A stretch of DNA of 64,000 nt, from contig CM067081.1 in assembly GCA_034008185.1 (NCBI GenBank), positions 5,207,821 to 5,271,820 on the forward strand. Reading direction: 5' to 3'. Positions within the stretch are counted from its first letter, which is position 1; the number at the start of each line of letters is the position of its first letter. Under the pieces are notes generated by a model, which was not told where the DNA came from, made no database searches, and saw only the letters and a program-made list of their open reading frames with translations. Position numbers and translations under genes: made by a program. Source of the stretch: Gorsachius magnificus. Taxonomy: Eukaryota > Chordata > Aves > Pelecaniformes > Ardeidae. Shown piece after piece: positions 49,301 through 61,529 of this stretch.

Positions 49301-50329
49301 GATACTAATAAGAAAATTCCTCTTCCAAGAAATGGCATCTCAGCCTTAGGTGATGAGTTGATAAAAATGATTTATTTTCCCAAAAGAAAATGGCAAAGTG
49401 GTAAAACCTAAGTGGTTCTGGGTGGAGCACAGCATCTGATAAGGAGTATGCAATGGTAAGGTGCAATAAATAAAGATATTATACCCAGCTGAAAGTGGAC
49501 ATGAAAGCTTGTGTTTGAATGTTTTCACCTCACAGGTTAGAAATAGAATTGGATTCAATCTTCTTTCTGTTTTCCAAATATATTTTATAAAAATGAGTAA
49601 TTTTTCAATATTTATTGCAATTTTTGTATGGCTTTTTTTCAGGCAAACCAAAAAGGAAAGAAAGAAAAAAAATAGAATTAACTAACTCAGCACCACAGAT
49701 TTTTGGACCTCCTGCAGCTAACTGAAAAAAATTAAATAAATTGGGATGCCAAACAATAAAGCCAATAATGTCAGTAATTATTTTAACAGACATGATGAAG
49801 CAGACTTGCAAGGGGGTGTCTGTTGCTGTTTCAAAACCACAAAAATGTAGGCTGCCAATACTGCTAACTGAGAGGAAACAAATACACACACAACATCTCA
49901 GCACTGAATAGTAACTGGTATTTATTGCATTTAAGCTCATTTTATCTGACTTTTCATTTCATCTTACTTTGCTCCTCATAGAGTGCATTATATTAAATAT
50001 TTACTATCTTGGTTAGGATGTCAAGGCACACTTTACTGTCTTATTAGACTACTGAACAGTAGTTCATGTAGGAATTATTTAGGGTTGCTTGAGAGTGGAG
50101 AATTAAATGTGATGGGTGAAATTAGAAAAGGAAGAAGTATAGACAGTTAATCCAGTCATAGCCAGAAAACTGTAAACCATTTCCCAGAGAAGAACTAGAT
50201 CTTTCCTTCTTTCATTTTTTTTTTTTTTAAATAGACTGGGTGGACTGACAACATCGGTTCAATAATAAATATTCTTGCACAGAACGAATAAATCACGGTC
50301 TTTGTTGACTTGGCATTACAATAGTCTCC
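46326..50329. other. Unique AT-rich non-coding stretch
   Basis: 4 kb with no gene or identified transposon. Two minus-strand frames (101 and 111 codons at 49346-49940) overlap end to end in different frames; their peptides are rich in I, F, K and N and show no domain. Poly(T) at 50215-50228. Confidence 0.55.
50215..50228. repeat. Poly(T), 14 bases
   Basis: Uninterrupted T-run followed by AAATAGA. Simple repeat. Confidence 0.9.
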
Positions 50330-50445
50330 TGCCATGAGGAGTGGCCTGGGAGTCAGAAAACTCAGCCACTCCCAGCTCTGCCTCTGACTTCCTTTGCAAC
50401 CTTGGTTGTCTCACCTTAGCAACTGCACTTTTCCTTGAGTCTCTT
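50330..50445 (+). mobile_element. Candidate MIR-like SINE fragment, plus strand
   Basis: The phrase CCCAGCTCTGCCTCTGACTT, then GCAACCTTGG, then TCTCACCTTAGCAACTG follows the core region of MIR-type tRNA-derived SINEs (CTCTGCCACTGACTTGCTGT, GACCTTGGGCAAGTCACTTA). The upstream GGGAGTCAGAAAACTC fits the segment before the core. Only about 115 bp are recognisable and divergence is high, as expected for an element active before the amniote radiation. Confidence 0.48.
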
Positions 50446-50493
50446 GGACAGTCTTAGGTCTCTCAAAGAGAGCTTTACCTCTAACTGGGGCTT

Positions 50494-50533
50494 GTCATTG
50501 CTGTAATGTAATGTCATTGTCATTGCTGCAATG
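50494..50533. repeat. Small tandem duplication around GTCATTGCTG
   Basis: GTCATTGCTGTAATG at 50494-50508 recurs as GTCATTGCTGCAATG at 50519-50533, with a partial GTCATT copy at 50513-50518 between them. Probably a replication-slippage product. Confidence 0.8.
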
Positions 50534-53500
50534 CAAATAATAAACAAATGGTAAATTTTCTAGCAATCATCACACTCTTCATCTTGTACACCTTCTATCT
50601 CTTTTTTCCCCCATTGAATTGTGGCAGGATCTAAAAGAGTCCAATCACTTATCAGAGCTTTACACCCCTGGGAAAGCTGTCAATGTTAAAAGGAGTTTAC
50701 CATCTACAAATGAAAGATTCACAATTCTCAGAAACTCATCCCTCATCTCTTTTGCCCTAGTCCTCCATCAGCTACCAGCATCCAACATTTGAAGAGCTCC
50801 ACCACTTAACAGCTATTTTTCATGACACATGGCCAGTAACAGAAATAACTTGCTCAGAGATAGGTGTTCCTGCTCTGTTAGTCACTGGGCTTCTTCTATA
50901 ATTGAGCATTGAGAACCATCTCTAGAAAATTATTTTCTTTCCCTCTATTAATGATAGAGGAGGCCCAAGTGATTCCTCTGGAAATGACTGTACTGGGCTG
51001 GACCAGTGACTCATCAAGGCAAGTGATCAACATGGACTTCTAGAAAAACAGTACAAGAACAGGCAAGCATACTGAGAATTTTCTGCCAAATAGTCTCCCA
51101 GATTCCAATAAATTGTGACTCAGGGACCTCTTCAGTCAGAGAAATAGATGCCATGATTAATAGCCTTCAAAGGATGTTTCTCCGTGACGTTTGAAACATC
51201 CACAACCAGATAGATAAGTAATCTTTAGATAGATAAAGTTACCAAGAGGCAACACACTCTTGTAACCCCTGTGTTTTACCACTATTGTACAGTAATTTTG
51301 TTTTTTTTCTCCTAGTGGCATTGGATGGTCCCCTCTTTTCTGCAGGAGAAGAAAGCCCCAATGTCACAAGAACTGTCACCCTGAATACTATTCAATGCCC
51401 TCTGGAAGGTAGGAGGGTGGGATATCTCCCTGGAACAGCCTGGATCAAGTGGTAAGATTACTTGCAGGGATAGCAGAGTAACTGAAGATTAAAGACTGGA
51501 GAAGGAATCGAGGGATAGGGAGAAGGAAAAAAGATGTGGTTTGTTTCTACCCAGCAAACAACCATACTTTCCAGGTGTGGCTTGGAGCCAGGACTCTGTT
51601 CCAAATGCACCTCTGAACTTGGTCCACCACAATTCCCAGCAGGTTAATCTCATTAAACTACTCCTAATATTTTATTGAAAATTGATAGCTTGTTCTGCTG
51701 ATCTATAAACTCCTACTCCATGCAGTAGCTGTCTTTTAAATCATGGGTTGGAGGTTTTCCCAATTTTCAACTTCTAAAATCTACCCAGTTGTCATAGAAC
51801 TACTATTTTCTCCCACACTTGCTTACAATAGGCCTGGTTTATGCTTGTTTATTTTGCTGCTGTGGATTTATTTTGATCCCAATGGATCACTGTCATGGCA
51901 TGAATAATATCTTCAAAACAGCAACCACAATCCCATCTATCATCACAAAACCTCTCAGAAAACAGCAGTACAACTCTCCTGTTCTTCTGTGAACTACTGG
52001 ACCAATTCTCATTGTATTTTCTCCCAAATTCAGTACCACTGCCCTGTGATCACAGAAAAACAATAGGAAAGCCCTGCTGGAGATTGAGAGAAGGGTTGGA
52101 TTTTTAGTGCCAATAAGCAATCAAAATTTCATGATGAAGAGCACAACTGTGTAACTGCCCCATGCACTTCCTACAGTTATTCTGGGGGAGAGAGAAGGAA
52201 TGGGATTTTCTTTAGGGAACTTTTTTTCCTTCACTCTTTCACATCAAGTTCGGTATCAATCAATAGAAAATATATCCTTGTGCTTGTAACAAGATGAGAT
52301 CTCCACTGTACACTCGTCACCAAGATGCTTGATCAGCTATCAGTTTTCTCATTTGTAAATATATGCAAGGGGATAGTCAATGCCATGCTGTTGGGTGGAC
52401 CAACCCCTGCAGCCCTTGCACAAAAGCCTTCTAGAAAGACCTTCTGGTAAAACCAGTCAATGTTTTTGCACAGATTTATCATCCTTTTGGCCAAATACCT
52501 GCTTGATGGGATGAATTCTGAGCAGGCCATGGTGAGGGTCTTAGTGTTGAAGACCAAGAATATCTGTTACCAAATATTTCATGGGGAAGCTGGTGACAGG
52601 GTCAAGGATAAGGCATACTGTGGGGACTGAAAGCAGTAGATGGGAGTAGTGAGGGGAAAAAGGTGAGATGCCAAAGGCAAGAAAAAGAAAAGCAATAGAA
52701 AGTACAAAAATGCCCAATCAGCTGTAGTTTGCAGCTCTGAAAGATACTTTAAATCCACTTCCTAGTGTCAAAGCTGAAGTGGAATCTGCTCAGTGCTCAG
52801 CATTACTTTTCATTAAAGAAAGTGGCTGCTGGGAGTACAAGTTGCAAGCAGGCTTTGGAGGAGAAGATGAGCAGGGAGAGGATCAAGGAAATCTCAGAGA
52901 GAGAGAGAACTAGGAAAAAAACAGGCTTGATTTTCCTCTCACTTAAAGCAGTTTTACTTCTTAAAACTCAGCTGATTTCAGAAGAGCTGCCCTTGCCTCA
53001 CATTTACAGCAGTGTGAGACTGTAAGACCAAGTGTGTTTCAGGGGAATATATTTTATAATATGTGCCATCCTTTTATTCCTTTTTCTTTTTTTGTTAACC
53101 ATTTTCATAGTTGCCAGAAAAAATACAATGAGTAAAGTAAATACATTGCTTTGTGAAAATGATTAAAAAAATAGCATGTTTCCCCAGATTTTAGATTTGC
53201 AGGGCACTTATGATGGTGTAATACAGACTTCTGAATTTGGACCGGTGTTATATACAGGTGATGACATATGGCAACAAGTATGTGTATTAACAGGTGTCCC
53301 CCCAAAAACTAATTTTCACCATGAAGTACAGAGGGTGACTGTCAAGTTTCTCATTTTGCCTTATTGAACAAGAAATCTCTGTGTATTTGCAATAGAGAGG
53401 CCCGGGGAGTATCATAAATTTTGAGGTAAATGTTATAAGGTCAGATAACCCAGATGAACCAGTTTTAAGGGCAAACATTTTGTATGATACTTATTGAGTA

Positions 53501-56500
53501 GCCAAGTAGTCTGCGATCTTAAAGGAGGTTCTGTTTACATGTGAAAGCATGAAAATGGCTATCAGGAAAAAAAAATATATATATAAACATTGTGTTTCCT
53601 GGCCCTTGACAGTTGAGGCTATGGACAATATATTACACACGGATGTACATTTTGTAATGCTTTCATTTAAAAGGTTTAAGCTGTTTCCAAGGGGACTGCT
53701 CCAGCTCCCAGACAAACGGGCCACTTGACAGCTCTCCTAGTGCTCAAAGCTCTCATGCAATTTTGTTCAATACACAAAGTGCCAGACTGAAGGAAATTGC
53801 TGTTCCTCATCTGATGTTAAGTGATTGGCTTTCTATCTTCATTAAATGTGTGCTACTCGATGCCTCAAAGACATTTTACCTTGTCCTAGAACGTGAACTT
53901 TAGCAGCTTTGTGAAATACCCAGAAGGGCTCTGTGGAAATAAGAAGAAAAATCCTAAGTCCTGCCTGCCTATGCCCTTGCCCCTGTTGAATCCATTAGAG
54001 AATGGACAGATCAGATGTTGTCTCACTAGATGTACTGAGTTACTCTTAAAAGTTGGTTTCTGAATTCAAATGAGATTTTATTCCCAAAGACCCCGATCTC
54101 ATCTGCAAGGGTGAATTAGGAACGGAGGAAAAGGAAAAGGTGGAAAGAAAAGAAAGATTTTGGGGAGGGTTTTATATATGACTGATTACAAAGTTAAGGT
54201 AGCACCAGGGAAGCATTGATGATGTTTGTGACTGTAGCCTTCTCTGTGCTAGCTAAAGTAGCCAGGAGCCCTCCCTCTCCATTAATTCTGATGAGAATCC
54301 TTGTACTTAGTTTCATGAAAAATGGGGTTCAGGCAGAATAGCTGAAACCACCCAGTGATCTCTCAGAGCATGGAGGCATCCTTCTGATCAGTCTTTGACC
54401 AGGCATGACAAAGAAAAGGAGATTTGTCTCTCAACAGCCATTAAAGAAAAAAAGCATCTCTTTTCTTTTTTTTTCTCCCCATTTTGGTAATAAAGAAGAG
54501 CTGCTGCATCTCTCAAAGCTTGAAAACACAACTGTGCTGTTGAAAGCCGCTATAATGAGATCTCTGTCTGAGAGTCGGGTCTGGTCAAATAATAGACCTT
54601 CCCTGTTTGTGTTTAAGGTGGGTAAACAACCTCAAAGTGAATCCTAACCAGAAGAAATTGCATGAACTTCTCACATTTGTGCAGCTGGTTTGTTCCAGTG
54701 CTATTCAAAGCTTTACTGGTCTGTGGCTGGACCTCGGTCTGATACAAAGCCACTACTTATTTACGAAGAAAGGTGAATATTTACCCTGCTGACGATTCAA
54801 CACACTAGAGAAAAACTGGAAAAGGCAAGAGCATTATGCCTTGTCGAGAATATAAACACCCTTGAAAGACTGGATGGATGGTGGCATTATGAGTTTTCAT
54901 CCACTCCTTCCCATACTCCCCGAATAGCAAACATCTGTGTGTAAAAGGGATGTGGCAGTAAAAGAGCCATTACTGGGAAAACTAACCCTTTAAGCAGAAT
55001 GAGGAATAGCCTATTCTACTCAAGTATGTAGGGGTAAATTTTCATTGAAAAGTCCCAGGAAGAGTGTGGTGCCAGCATCCTAGTGGAAACAGCGGAGCAG
55101 CTTCCAGGTGGGAATAGTCCCCATAATGCTTTATGACCCACTAAAAAAAAGAAGATCCACATATATGTTGGTACACAAACTTCCTCCTCCATCCCCTGAA
55201 AATGTTCCAGCTTGCATAGTCTACATCAGCTGAGCAGGAAAATCATAATAAACTCAAAAGCTGTGGAGCTCTTCCAGCCCATGGATGAGGTTAACATTCT
55301 CCAGAGGCCTTCTGCACGTTTGAAGACCTTTCCAGGTGGTTCCACATGATTTACCAAAATGAATAGCTCAACATCCAGCTAAAGCTTGCCTGTAGCCAAG
55401 AGAATTTTGGGGCACAGATTCTTCTCACCCTGACCTTAAACACTTAACTAAGCTAAATTAAAAGTATAATCCCTTCAGGGAATGAAAATAACCCATTGCC
55501 AAAGGAAGGTGCTTCTGTCCACTGGCTAAAAAAGCAACAACTGAACTTTTAACGTAATTGCCACAGTTAGAAACCAAAAATTAGGCAGAATGCTTGATTC
55601 TTCCCCTTGTGAGACAGGATTTCCTCTAAGATATCAAGCATTGTAATTCTGAAACCTTCTCCTACAAACTTTTAGTACCCTCACCTGGACTACCTCATGT
55701 CATAATCATAAAATCAGAAAAACTGACACAAAATATCCTACTTTTAAAAAGATTAAAATACTCAGCAACAGAAATGAATGGAATGTTCAGATTAATCATT
55801 TCCCAGTTCAGCAAAAGCCATATCATCTAGGGGAGCAGATAACAGCGCCAATGAAATTTTCTCAACAAGGGCCCAAGAATTATTTTGGAAGGGGACAACT
55901 AACTTTTCTTTCCTTCTTTATTAAAAAGTGATAAATGAAATAAAGAGTTGACAGCTTTTATTTAATTTTCAGGTCTCTATTAAAATAGGTATGAAAAGTG
56001 AGATTTAGCAGTTTAAGAGTTTTTTGTGTTAAGTGCTGTGTAAGGATGGGCTACAGGACAACCTACAGGAATAAGAGTGATGTTTTCCCAATGCAGGTTG
56101 CACAGCACAGGAATGGGGATAAACAACCAATCTGCTTGGAAACACAATTCCAGCAGCAGTTGTTTGCAGTTATGAATGTACAATCCTATCTTTATATTCC
56201 ACATGTGGATATAAATTGCCAGCCTTACTCTGCACTTACCAATATGTCATACCTGTGAAATATTTTATTATATAAACAAAACAATGTTTCACTTTATATG
56301 GGCTAGTATTTCTATGTAGATCTGACATCAAAAGGGGTGACGCGCTACACCACTATTATGTTGTCTATCAGGAAGCTCAACCAGCGTCTTTCAGCATGCA
56401 GAACTGGGAGACAGCCCTTCCACTCTAATCTTGAGACAAAGGTCAATGCATATATTTTTTTCTCCACATTTCCCTGCTATTAAATGAGGAAAACAGCTGT

Positions 56501-58926
56501 TTCTTCCACAGGGTGGCGAATGTTTGTAAAGTTTTCAAAAGAGTACATGAAATTATTCATGAAGAACATCAATATTAACGGCTTGATTCAACATAGCAAT
56601 AATCCGTCTTTCTTTAAGACATTATACTGTTCTCCATCATCACAGCATCTGGAAAAAATAAATCCCACGTAATATTTCATGAGCAACTAAAAGCAACAGA
56701 AAAGTTCTGGGACTTCATGGTGCTGCTATGGCTTGTCTCTTTGGCAATAATTCTTAAGTTTTAGAAGGCAGAATTTTCCATTTTTGCTCTTGCTTTGATT
56801 TGTGGTTTTGATGGTTGATTGATTTTACTGTGTAACTGATTCTATTTTGCCATGATTTGATTTACTGAAGTCACAGGTGTAGAGGGCATGTCCATCTTCT
56901 GAACAAACTTCTTGCTATGTTGGAAAGTTTTTTCCTGAGTGAGCGCTAGACATTTATAAGACCCATGTAACTGTAGTTTTCCATCAGCCAAGACTTTCCA
57001 TTGGTATGATCGGGAAATAGTTACAGTTATTAGTAGCAGTGCAAAACCCAAAGCTGGAGACATATTTTATGAAATAAATTATAATGGAACAGATTACAAG
57101 GACCTCCAACAGAAACAATGCTGTAAACCAGGTGTAAATTAGTGCTGAAACCTAACTCCTATTTGTTCACTTGCTCAGTACTTCTCTGTGCTATGAGGTT
57201 GGGAAGACATGCCCAAGATTTTTCCCTGCCTATGCTGATGAGACAGGTGACATTTGAACTCTGCTTGCCACAGATGTAAGGACTGTCCCCAAGGATCCTG
57301 TGCTCACAGAGGCTGTACTAAATTAGGCTACACCTACAGAGGTAATTTAAATGTACAAAACCCATTCACGAGCACTGAGGCCAACTGGCATGGCGCAGTA
57401 AGTGTCTAAGCTAGTAACCTCTCGTAGCCTCCAGAACAACACAGATGCATAGAAAAAGCCTGGTGTGAATGACTTCTGTTTTTTAATAGTTCCTCATCCA
57501 AAGCTGGGAATTATTTGGGAGCGCACTGGTTGATGCAGGCAAATGCCGTGTCGCAGATGCTTCTAACAGTGCATCAGAAGAGTTGATTGTATTCTAGTGC
57601 CCGGGACTGTTCCCAGACACTGTTTAATTTACTTGTTGGAGATAATGTTCCCATCAGTGGCTTGAGCTTTAACATCTACTGTAGAGCAAAAAATTATTCA
57701 ATACATGCCCTGACTATGCCAGTTCAGGATAGCCTGGAAATATTAAATTAAAGTAGTTGTCAACCAGTAATGCACTATTTTTTAATTACTCAGAACAACT
57801 CTGCCATTGTCACAGATGAAAGACAAGTGTTTGGCAGAGAAAATTGAGACTAAAAACCCACCACCAGCACCATTAGCAAAACCAACAGGGAATTTGGAAT
57901 CACCAGGTGTTTCTTTCCAGATGTTGTCTCTGATGATGCTGTCAAGCGGATTTAACCCTTGAGCTAGAGTATAAATGTGAAAGCCACTGTCTTGTACCCA
58001 TGCTTATCTGCACCTTTTTAGTACAAACAGCACAATTCAGGTAGAAGAGGTTAATGATTTCCCACACACTGTAATCTAGTTTATAGATCTGTATAAAGGT
58101 TTTATGGGAACACTTGATTATATGATGTCCCAAAAGATTTATCAAAGAAGCTGATGTAAAAGACCGGCAAGAAATGCTGGGGAATTAACTACCTAATTCT
58201 TTCTGGGAAATAAACAAACACTCAGAGCTCTCAGGAAACTCGAAACCCGTCTGGTGCAGAAAACAACTTGTAACTTGTTTGCCTTTGATGGCTCTCCTTA
58301 GTCGCAAGTAATAGCGATAAATTCACAACTTGTGACAAGCAAAAAGAGGAGCAGGAAAGCTGCAGCGCACATTAAAGTCATTTAATCACCTACAGAATAC
58401 AGTGTCTACAAAGCAGGTTTCCCTCACAGTGCTTTACTGCTCAAACTGGGGGGGAAAAAAAAGAAAAAGCAGGTTGCACAAGGGACTTTGAAATGCTGAA
58501 ATAGCAAAATACTGGGAACAGAATGGCAAATATAAAATGAAGATTATCTGGGAGAAGTGTGTCATCCAACTTTCATTTTTCTTATTTCATCACAAAAGTC
58601 TGTTAATCAGGACTACCCCTGCTAAGCAGGTTACTAAAACCAAACTGCATCCATAGGGGTTTCTTTCTGTGTGACCAGCTTGTAATGCCTTGCTTGGAGG
58701 AAGAGCTTCAGCCATCACAGATCAGCACAAGCTGCGACTGTGAGTGAGGAGCTCTCCTCCGTGCTAATGAACTTCTAAGGATGAACATGGCAAAGATGGC
58801 CCAGGATTCATGACGCTGCTCTTTTAAATGCTCCAGCAACCCAGTGGTGATCCTCTGATCTGCCCATTTCCCATGTGCCTGGATGAGACAGATAGTCACA
58901 GATTCAGCCTGAACTGTAAGCACTTA
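50534..58926. other. Long unique non-coding stretch
   Basis: 8.4 kb, no gene supported apart from the candidate exon at 51316-51408. A (TA) run follows an A-run at about 53566-53585; A- and T-runs near 53085 and 54470. Open frames reach 86 codons and show no domain. Confidence 0.5.
51316..51408 (+). CDS. Candidate internal exon, unrecognised
   Basis: A T-rich acceptor (nine T's then CTCCTAG) ends at 51315 and a donor GAAG/GTAGGA begins at 51409, bounding 93 bp, which is 31 codons exactly. Two of the three frames are open throughout; the other has a TGA. A second good acceptor (CCCCTCTTTTCTGCAG) inside the stretch, ending at 51345, would give a 63-bp exon, also a multiple of three. I do not recognise either possible peptide. 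Splice-like signals occur by chance in introns, so this is a weak call. It could equally be a non-coding RNA exon or nothing. Confidence 0.2.
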
Positions 58927-59467
58927 TGTTGTGCTGGGTTTGGCTGGGATAGAGTTAATTTTCTTCACAGTAGCTGGTATGGGGCTGTGTTTTGGATGTG
59001 TGCTGGAAACCATATTGATAACACAGGGATGTTTTCCTTACTGCTGAGCAGGGCTTACACAGAGCCAAGGCCTTCTCTGCTCCTCACCCCACCCCACGAG
59101 CGAGCAGGCTGGGGGTGCACAAGAAGCTGGGAGGGGGCACAGTTGGGACAGCTGGCCCCAGCTGACCAAGGGGATATTACACACCATTCGGAATGATGCC
59201 AATTGTCTTCCCAAGTCACAGTTACGTGTGATGGAACCCTGCTTTCCTGGAGATGGCTGAGCACCTGCCTGCCTGTGGGAAGTAGTGAATGAATCCCTTG
59301 TTTTGCTTTGCTTATGTGTGCAGCTTTTGCTTTCCCTATTAAACTGTCTTTATCTCAATGCATGAGTTTTCTCACTTTTACTCTTCTGATTCTCTCCCAT
59401 TCCACCAAGGGGGAGTGAGCAAGTGGCAGTGTGGGGCTGAGCTGCTGGCTGGGATTAAACCACGACA
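58927..59467 (+). mobile_element. Solo LTR of an avian endogenous retrovirus
   Basis: A 541-bp unit begins TGTTGTGCTGGGTTTGGCTG and ends TTAAACCACGACA. The ends form the inverted repeat expected of retroviral LTRs: TGTTGTG at the left against CACGACA at the right (one mismatch). The order is U3, then a non-canonical polyadenylation signal ATTAAA at 59338-59343 with TTTATCTCAATGCATGAG after it, then U5, so it reads on the plus strand. I recall this wording from a widespread LTR family in neoavian genomes but cannot give its database name. No gag, pol or env sequence and no second LTR is present, so it is a solo LTR left by recombination. No clear target-site duplication is visible (ACTTA against TACAT). 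Confidence 0.9.
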
Positions 59468-61060
59468 TACATGAAGCATCTCAATGAGAAGTGCCAAGGT
59501 CCAGGTAGGTCCAGAGAGAAATGCAGCTCATGTGGTAATGAAAGCTCAGTTAACTACTTTTTTACCTTTGGTATCCATCATTCTAGTTTTTAACATCTTA
59601 TTCACCGTACAAACTGAGGTAATCATACTTTTCTTTAAAAAGAAGGAGAGTTGTAAGTACCTAGAATAAAAAATGAAACACTTTACAATTGTTCTTGAGG
59701 AAATTTTCTATCCTGACAGTGCTTGTGCTGGCCACACACTTTTACTAGTCCAGGAGAGCCACTATTAAAAGAATGGTGGAATATTCTTCCCTGGCCAATT
59801 CCATACGTCCTACGTATACTCCTGGGAGTATCTCCCACTGAAGAAGCAAATAAACGAGCACAAAAGCAACAGAGTAAGGTCTAGGATCTGACCTGTTATG
59901 TCAAACATTTTTATAAGTGACCCTTTGGAAAGTGATGCAATAGTCCTACAAGAATCAGAAATGCTTCTATGGCAAAGGATTTTCAACCAAGGCTGAAAGC
60001 CTGACTGCTGGGTGATGTAACTGAGCTAGAAGAGCCATCAGTTTATTGCTCAGAGCCATTGCAAGATGAAGATCTATTTCTGACTTAAAGGGCCAAAGGT
60101 GGCATACATATTAGCATGCAGTCACTGAATACAGTTCTGCTGTAAAGGGTACTCACTGAACCCAGAAGATTTTATCTAAGTCAGCAAAACTCTATTGTGA
60201 TAACAGCTTCATGAATTTCGTCATCAGAAGCTACAGCTACTCTGGATAAATTAAAGAGTGGCCAAAAGTATGAGCATTAACCTGTGATTGTCTCCACTGT
60301 AAAATTGCTGATATGGCCCCTAGCAGAGTTTTGATCCAGCACTTCCAACTATTTCGGGGTTGCATGGGCAAGGGAGTATTCCTAAGAAGGAGTGTGTCAT
60401 GGTCAACTCTATCTGAAGGAGAAGAGAATTTAGAAATAAATTCCTAAATACTACAGGGTTATCTGAAGTAGTACTTTTGAGTATATCCTTTGATTTAATC
60501 AACTTTAGAGTAAAATAAAAAAACAAATCAGACTCCAAGAGGAAGTGCAGTGTCTTGGTCATTATTAATGCCTCAGAGATCAAGAAAGAGACATTCACTG
60601 GAATGTGACCAACTCCATAAATTGTAGGACAAGAGAAGAACAAGAGTAAAAGGCAGCATAATCAACAATAACTGCAATGTTAAACTTTTAAATGCCCAAC
60701 ATTAGAGGAGGTGAAACCCATCTAAGCTGTTACTTTTATGAAGAAAGGATCCAATGCTTGACATCAGCCTTTACTGCCTGTTAACTTTCAGCAAGCAGTT
60801 CATGTGGACAAATAAACAAAAAGTCCCAGAGGCTGAGGTCTGTAAGACTTCAGAGTAACAGATCTTCCTGGCAAAGCTGCGAAAAGGTGATCCAAGGCTA
60901 TTCAGCTCACCCTGGTAGGACAACACGTACATCTCAGATGAAAAGCCAGGTAGCAAGAAGGAAAAGGTGCTTTCTTCTGCCCTCACATGAAAACAATTCA
61001 TTCCTGTACCATAGCAAAGGCTACTGTAAAAACTGTGCAGAGTTGTGACAAAACCACCAT
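59468..61060. other. Unique non-coding stretch
   Basis: 1.6 kb with no gene. The 107-codon minus-strand frame at 60320-60643 and others show no domain. Nothing repetitive seen. Confidence 0.55.
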
Positions 61061-61529
61061 AATCATAGAATCATATACTCATAGAATGTTTTGGGTTGGA
61101 AAGGACCTTTAAAGGTCACCTAGTTCAACCCCTCTGCAGTGAGCAGGGACATCTTCAACTGGATCAGGTTGCTCAGAGCCCTGTCCACCTGCCCTGGAAT
61201 GGAGCATCTACCACCTCTCTGAGCAACCTGTGCCACTGTTTCACCAACCTCGTTGTAAAAAATTTTCTCCTTATACCTGGTCTGAATCTACTCTCTTTTA
61301 GTTTAAAAACATTACCCCTTGTCCTATCACAACAGGCCTTGCTAAAAAGTTTGTCCCCATCTTTCTTATAAGACCGCTTTAAGTATTGAAAGGCCACAAT
61401 AAGGTGCCCCCAAAGCATTTTCTTCTCCCACAACTCTCTCAGCCTTTCCTCATAGGAGAGGCGGTCCATCCTTCTGATCATTTTTGTGGCCTCCTCTGGA
61501 CCCGCTCCAACAGGTCCACATCTTTCTTA
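61061..61529 (-). mobile_element. CR1 LINE fragment, minus strand, about 470 bp
   Basis: Plus-strand start AATCATAGAATCATATACTC, then GTTTTGGGTTGGAAAGGACC, GATCAGGTTGCTCAGAGCCC, GACCCGCTCCAACAGGTCCA at the far end. Same general subfamily as 8831 and 10097. A deletion at about 61188-61205 (CCACCTGCCCTGGAATGGAG) shifts the frame near the ORF2 end, and its conceptual peptide lacks the LETFKARLD stretch. Intermediate age. Confidence 0.95.

Noticed and set aside
49346..49940. Two adjoining minus-strand frames of 101 and 111 codons
   Set aside because: Peptides are rich in I, F, K and N as in translated AT-rich DNA, lie in different frames, and no motif is recognised.
58828..59196. 122-codon plus-strand open frame
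   Set aside because: Most of it lies in the U3 part of the solo LTR, which does not encode protein in this family.
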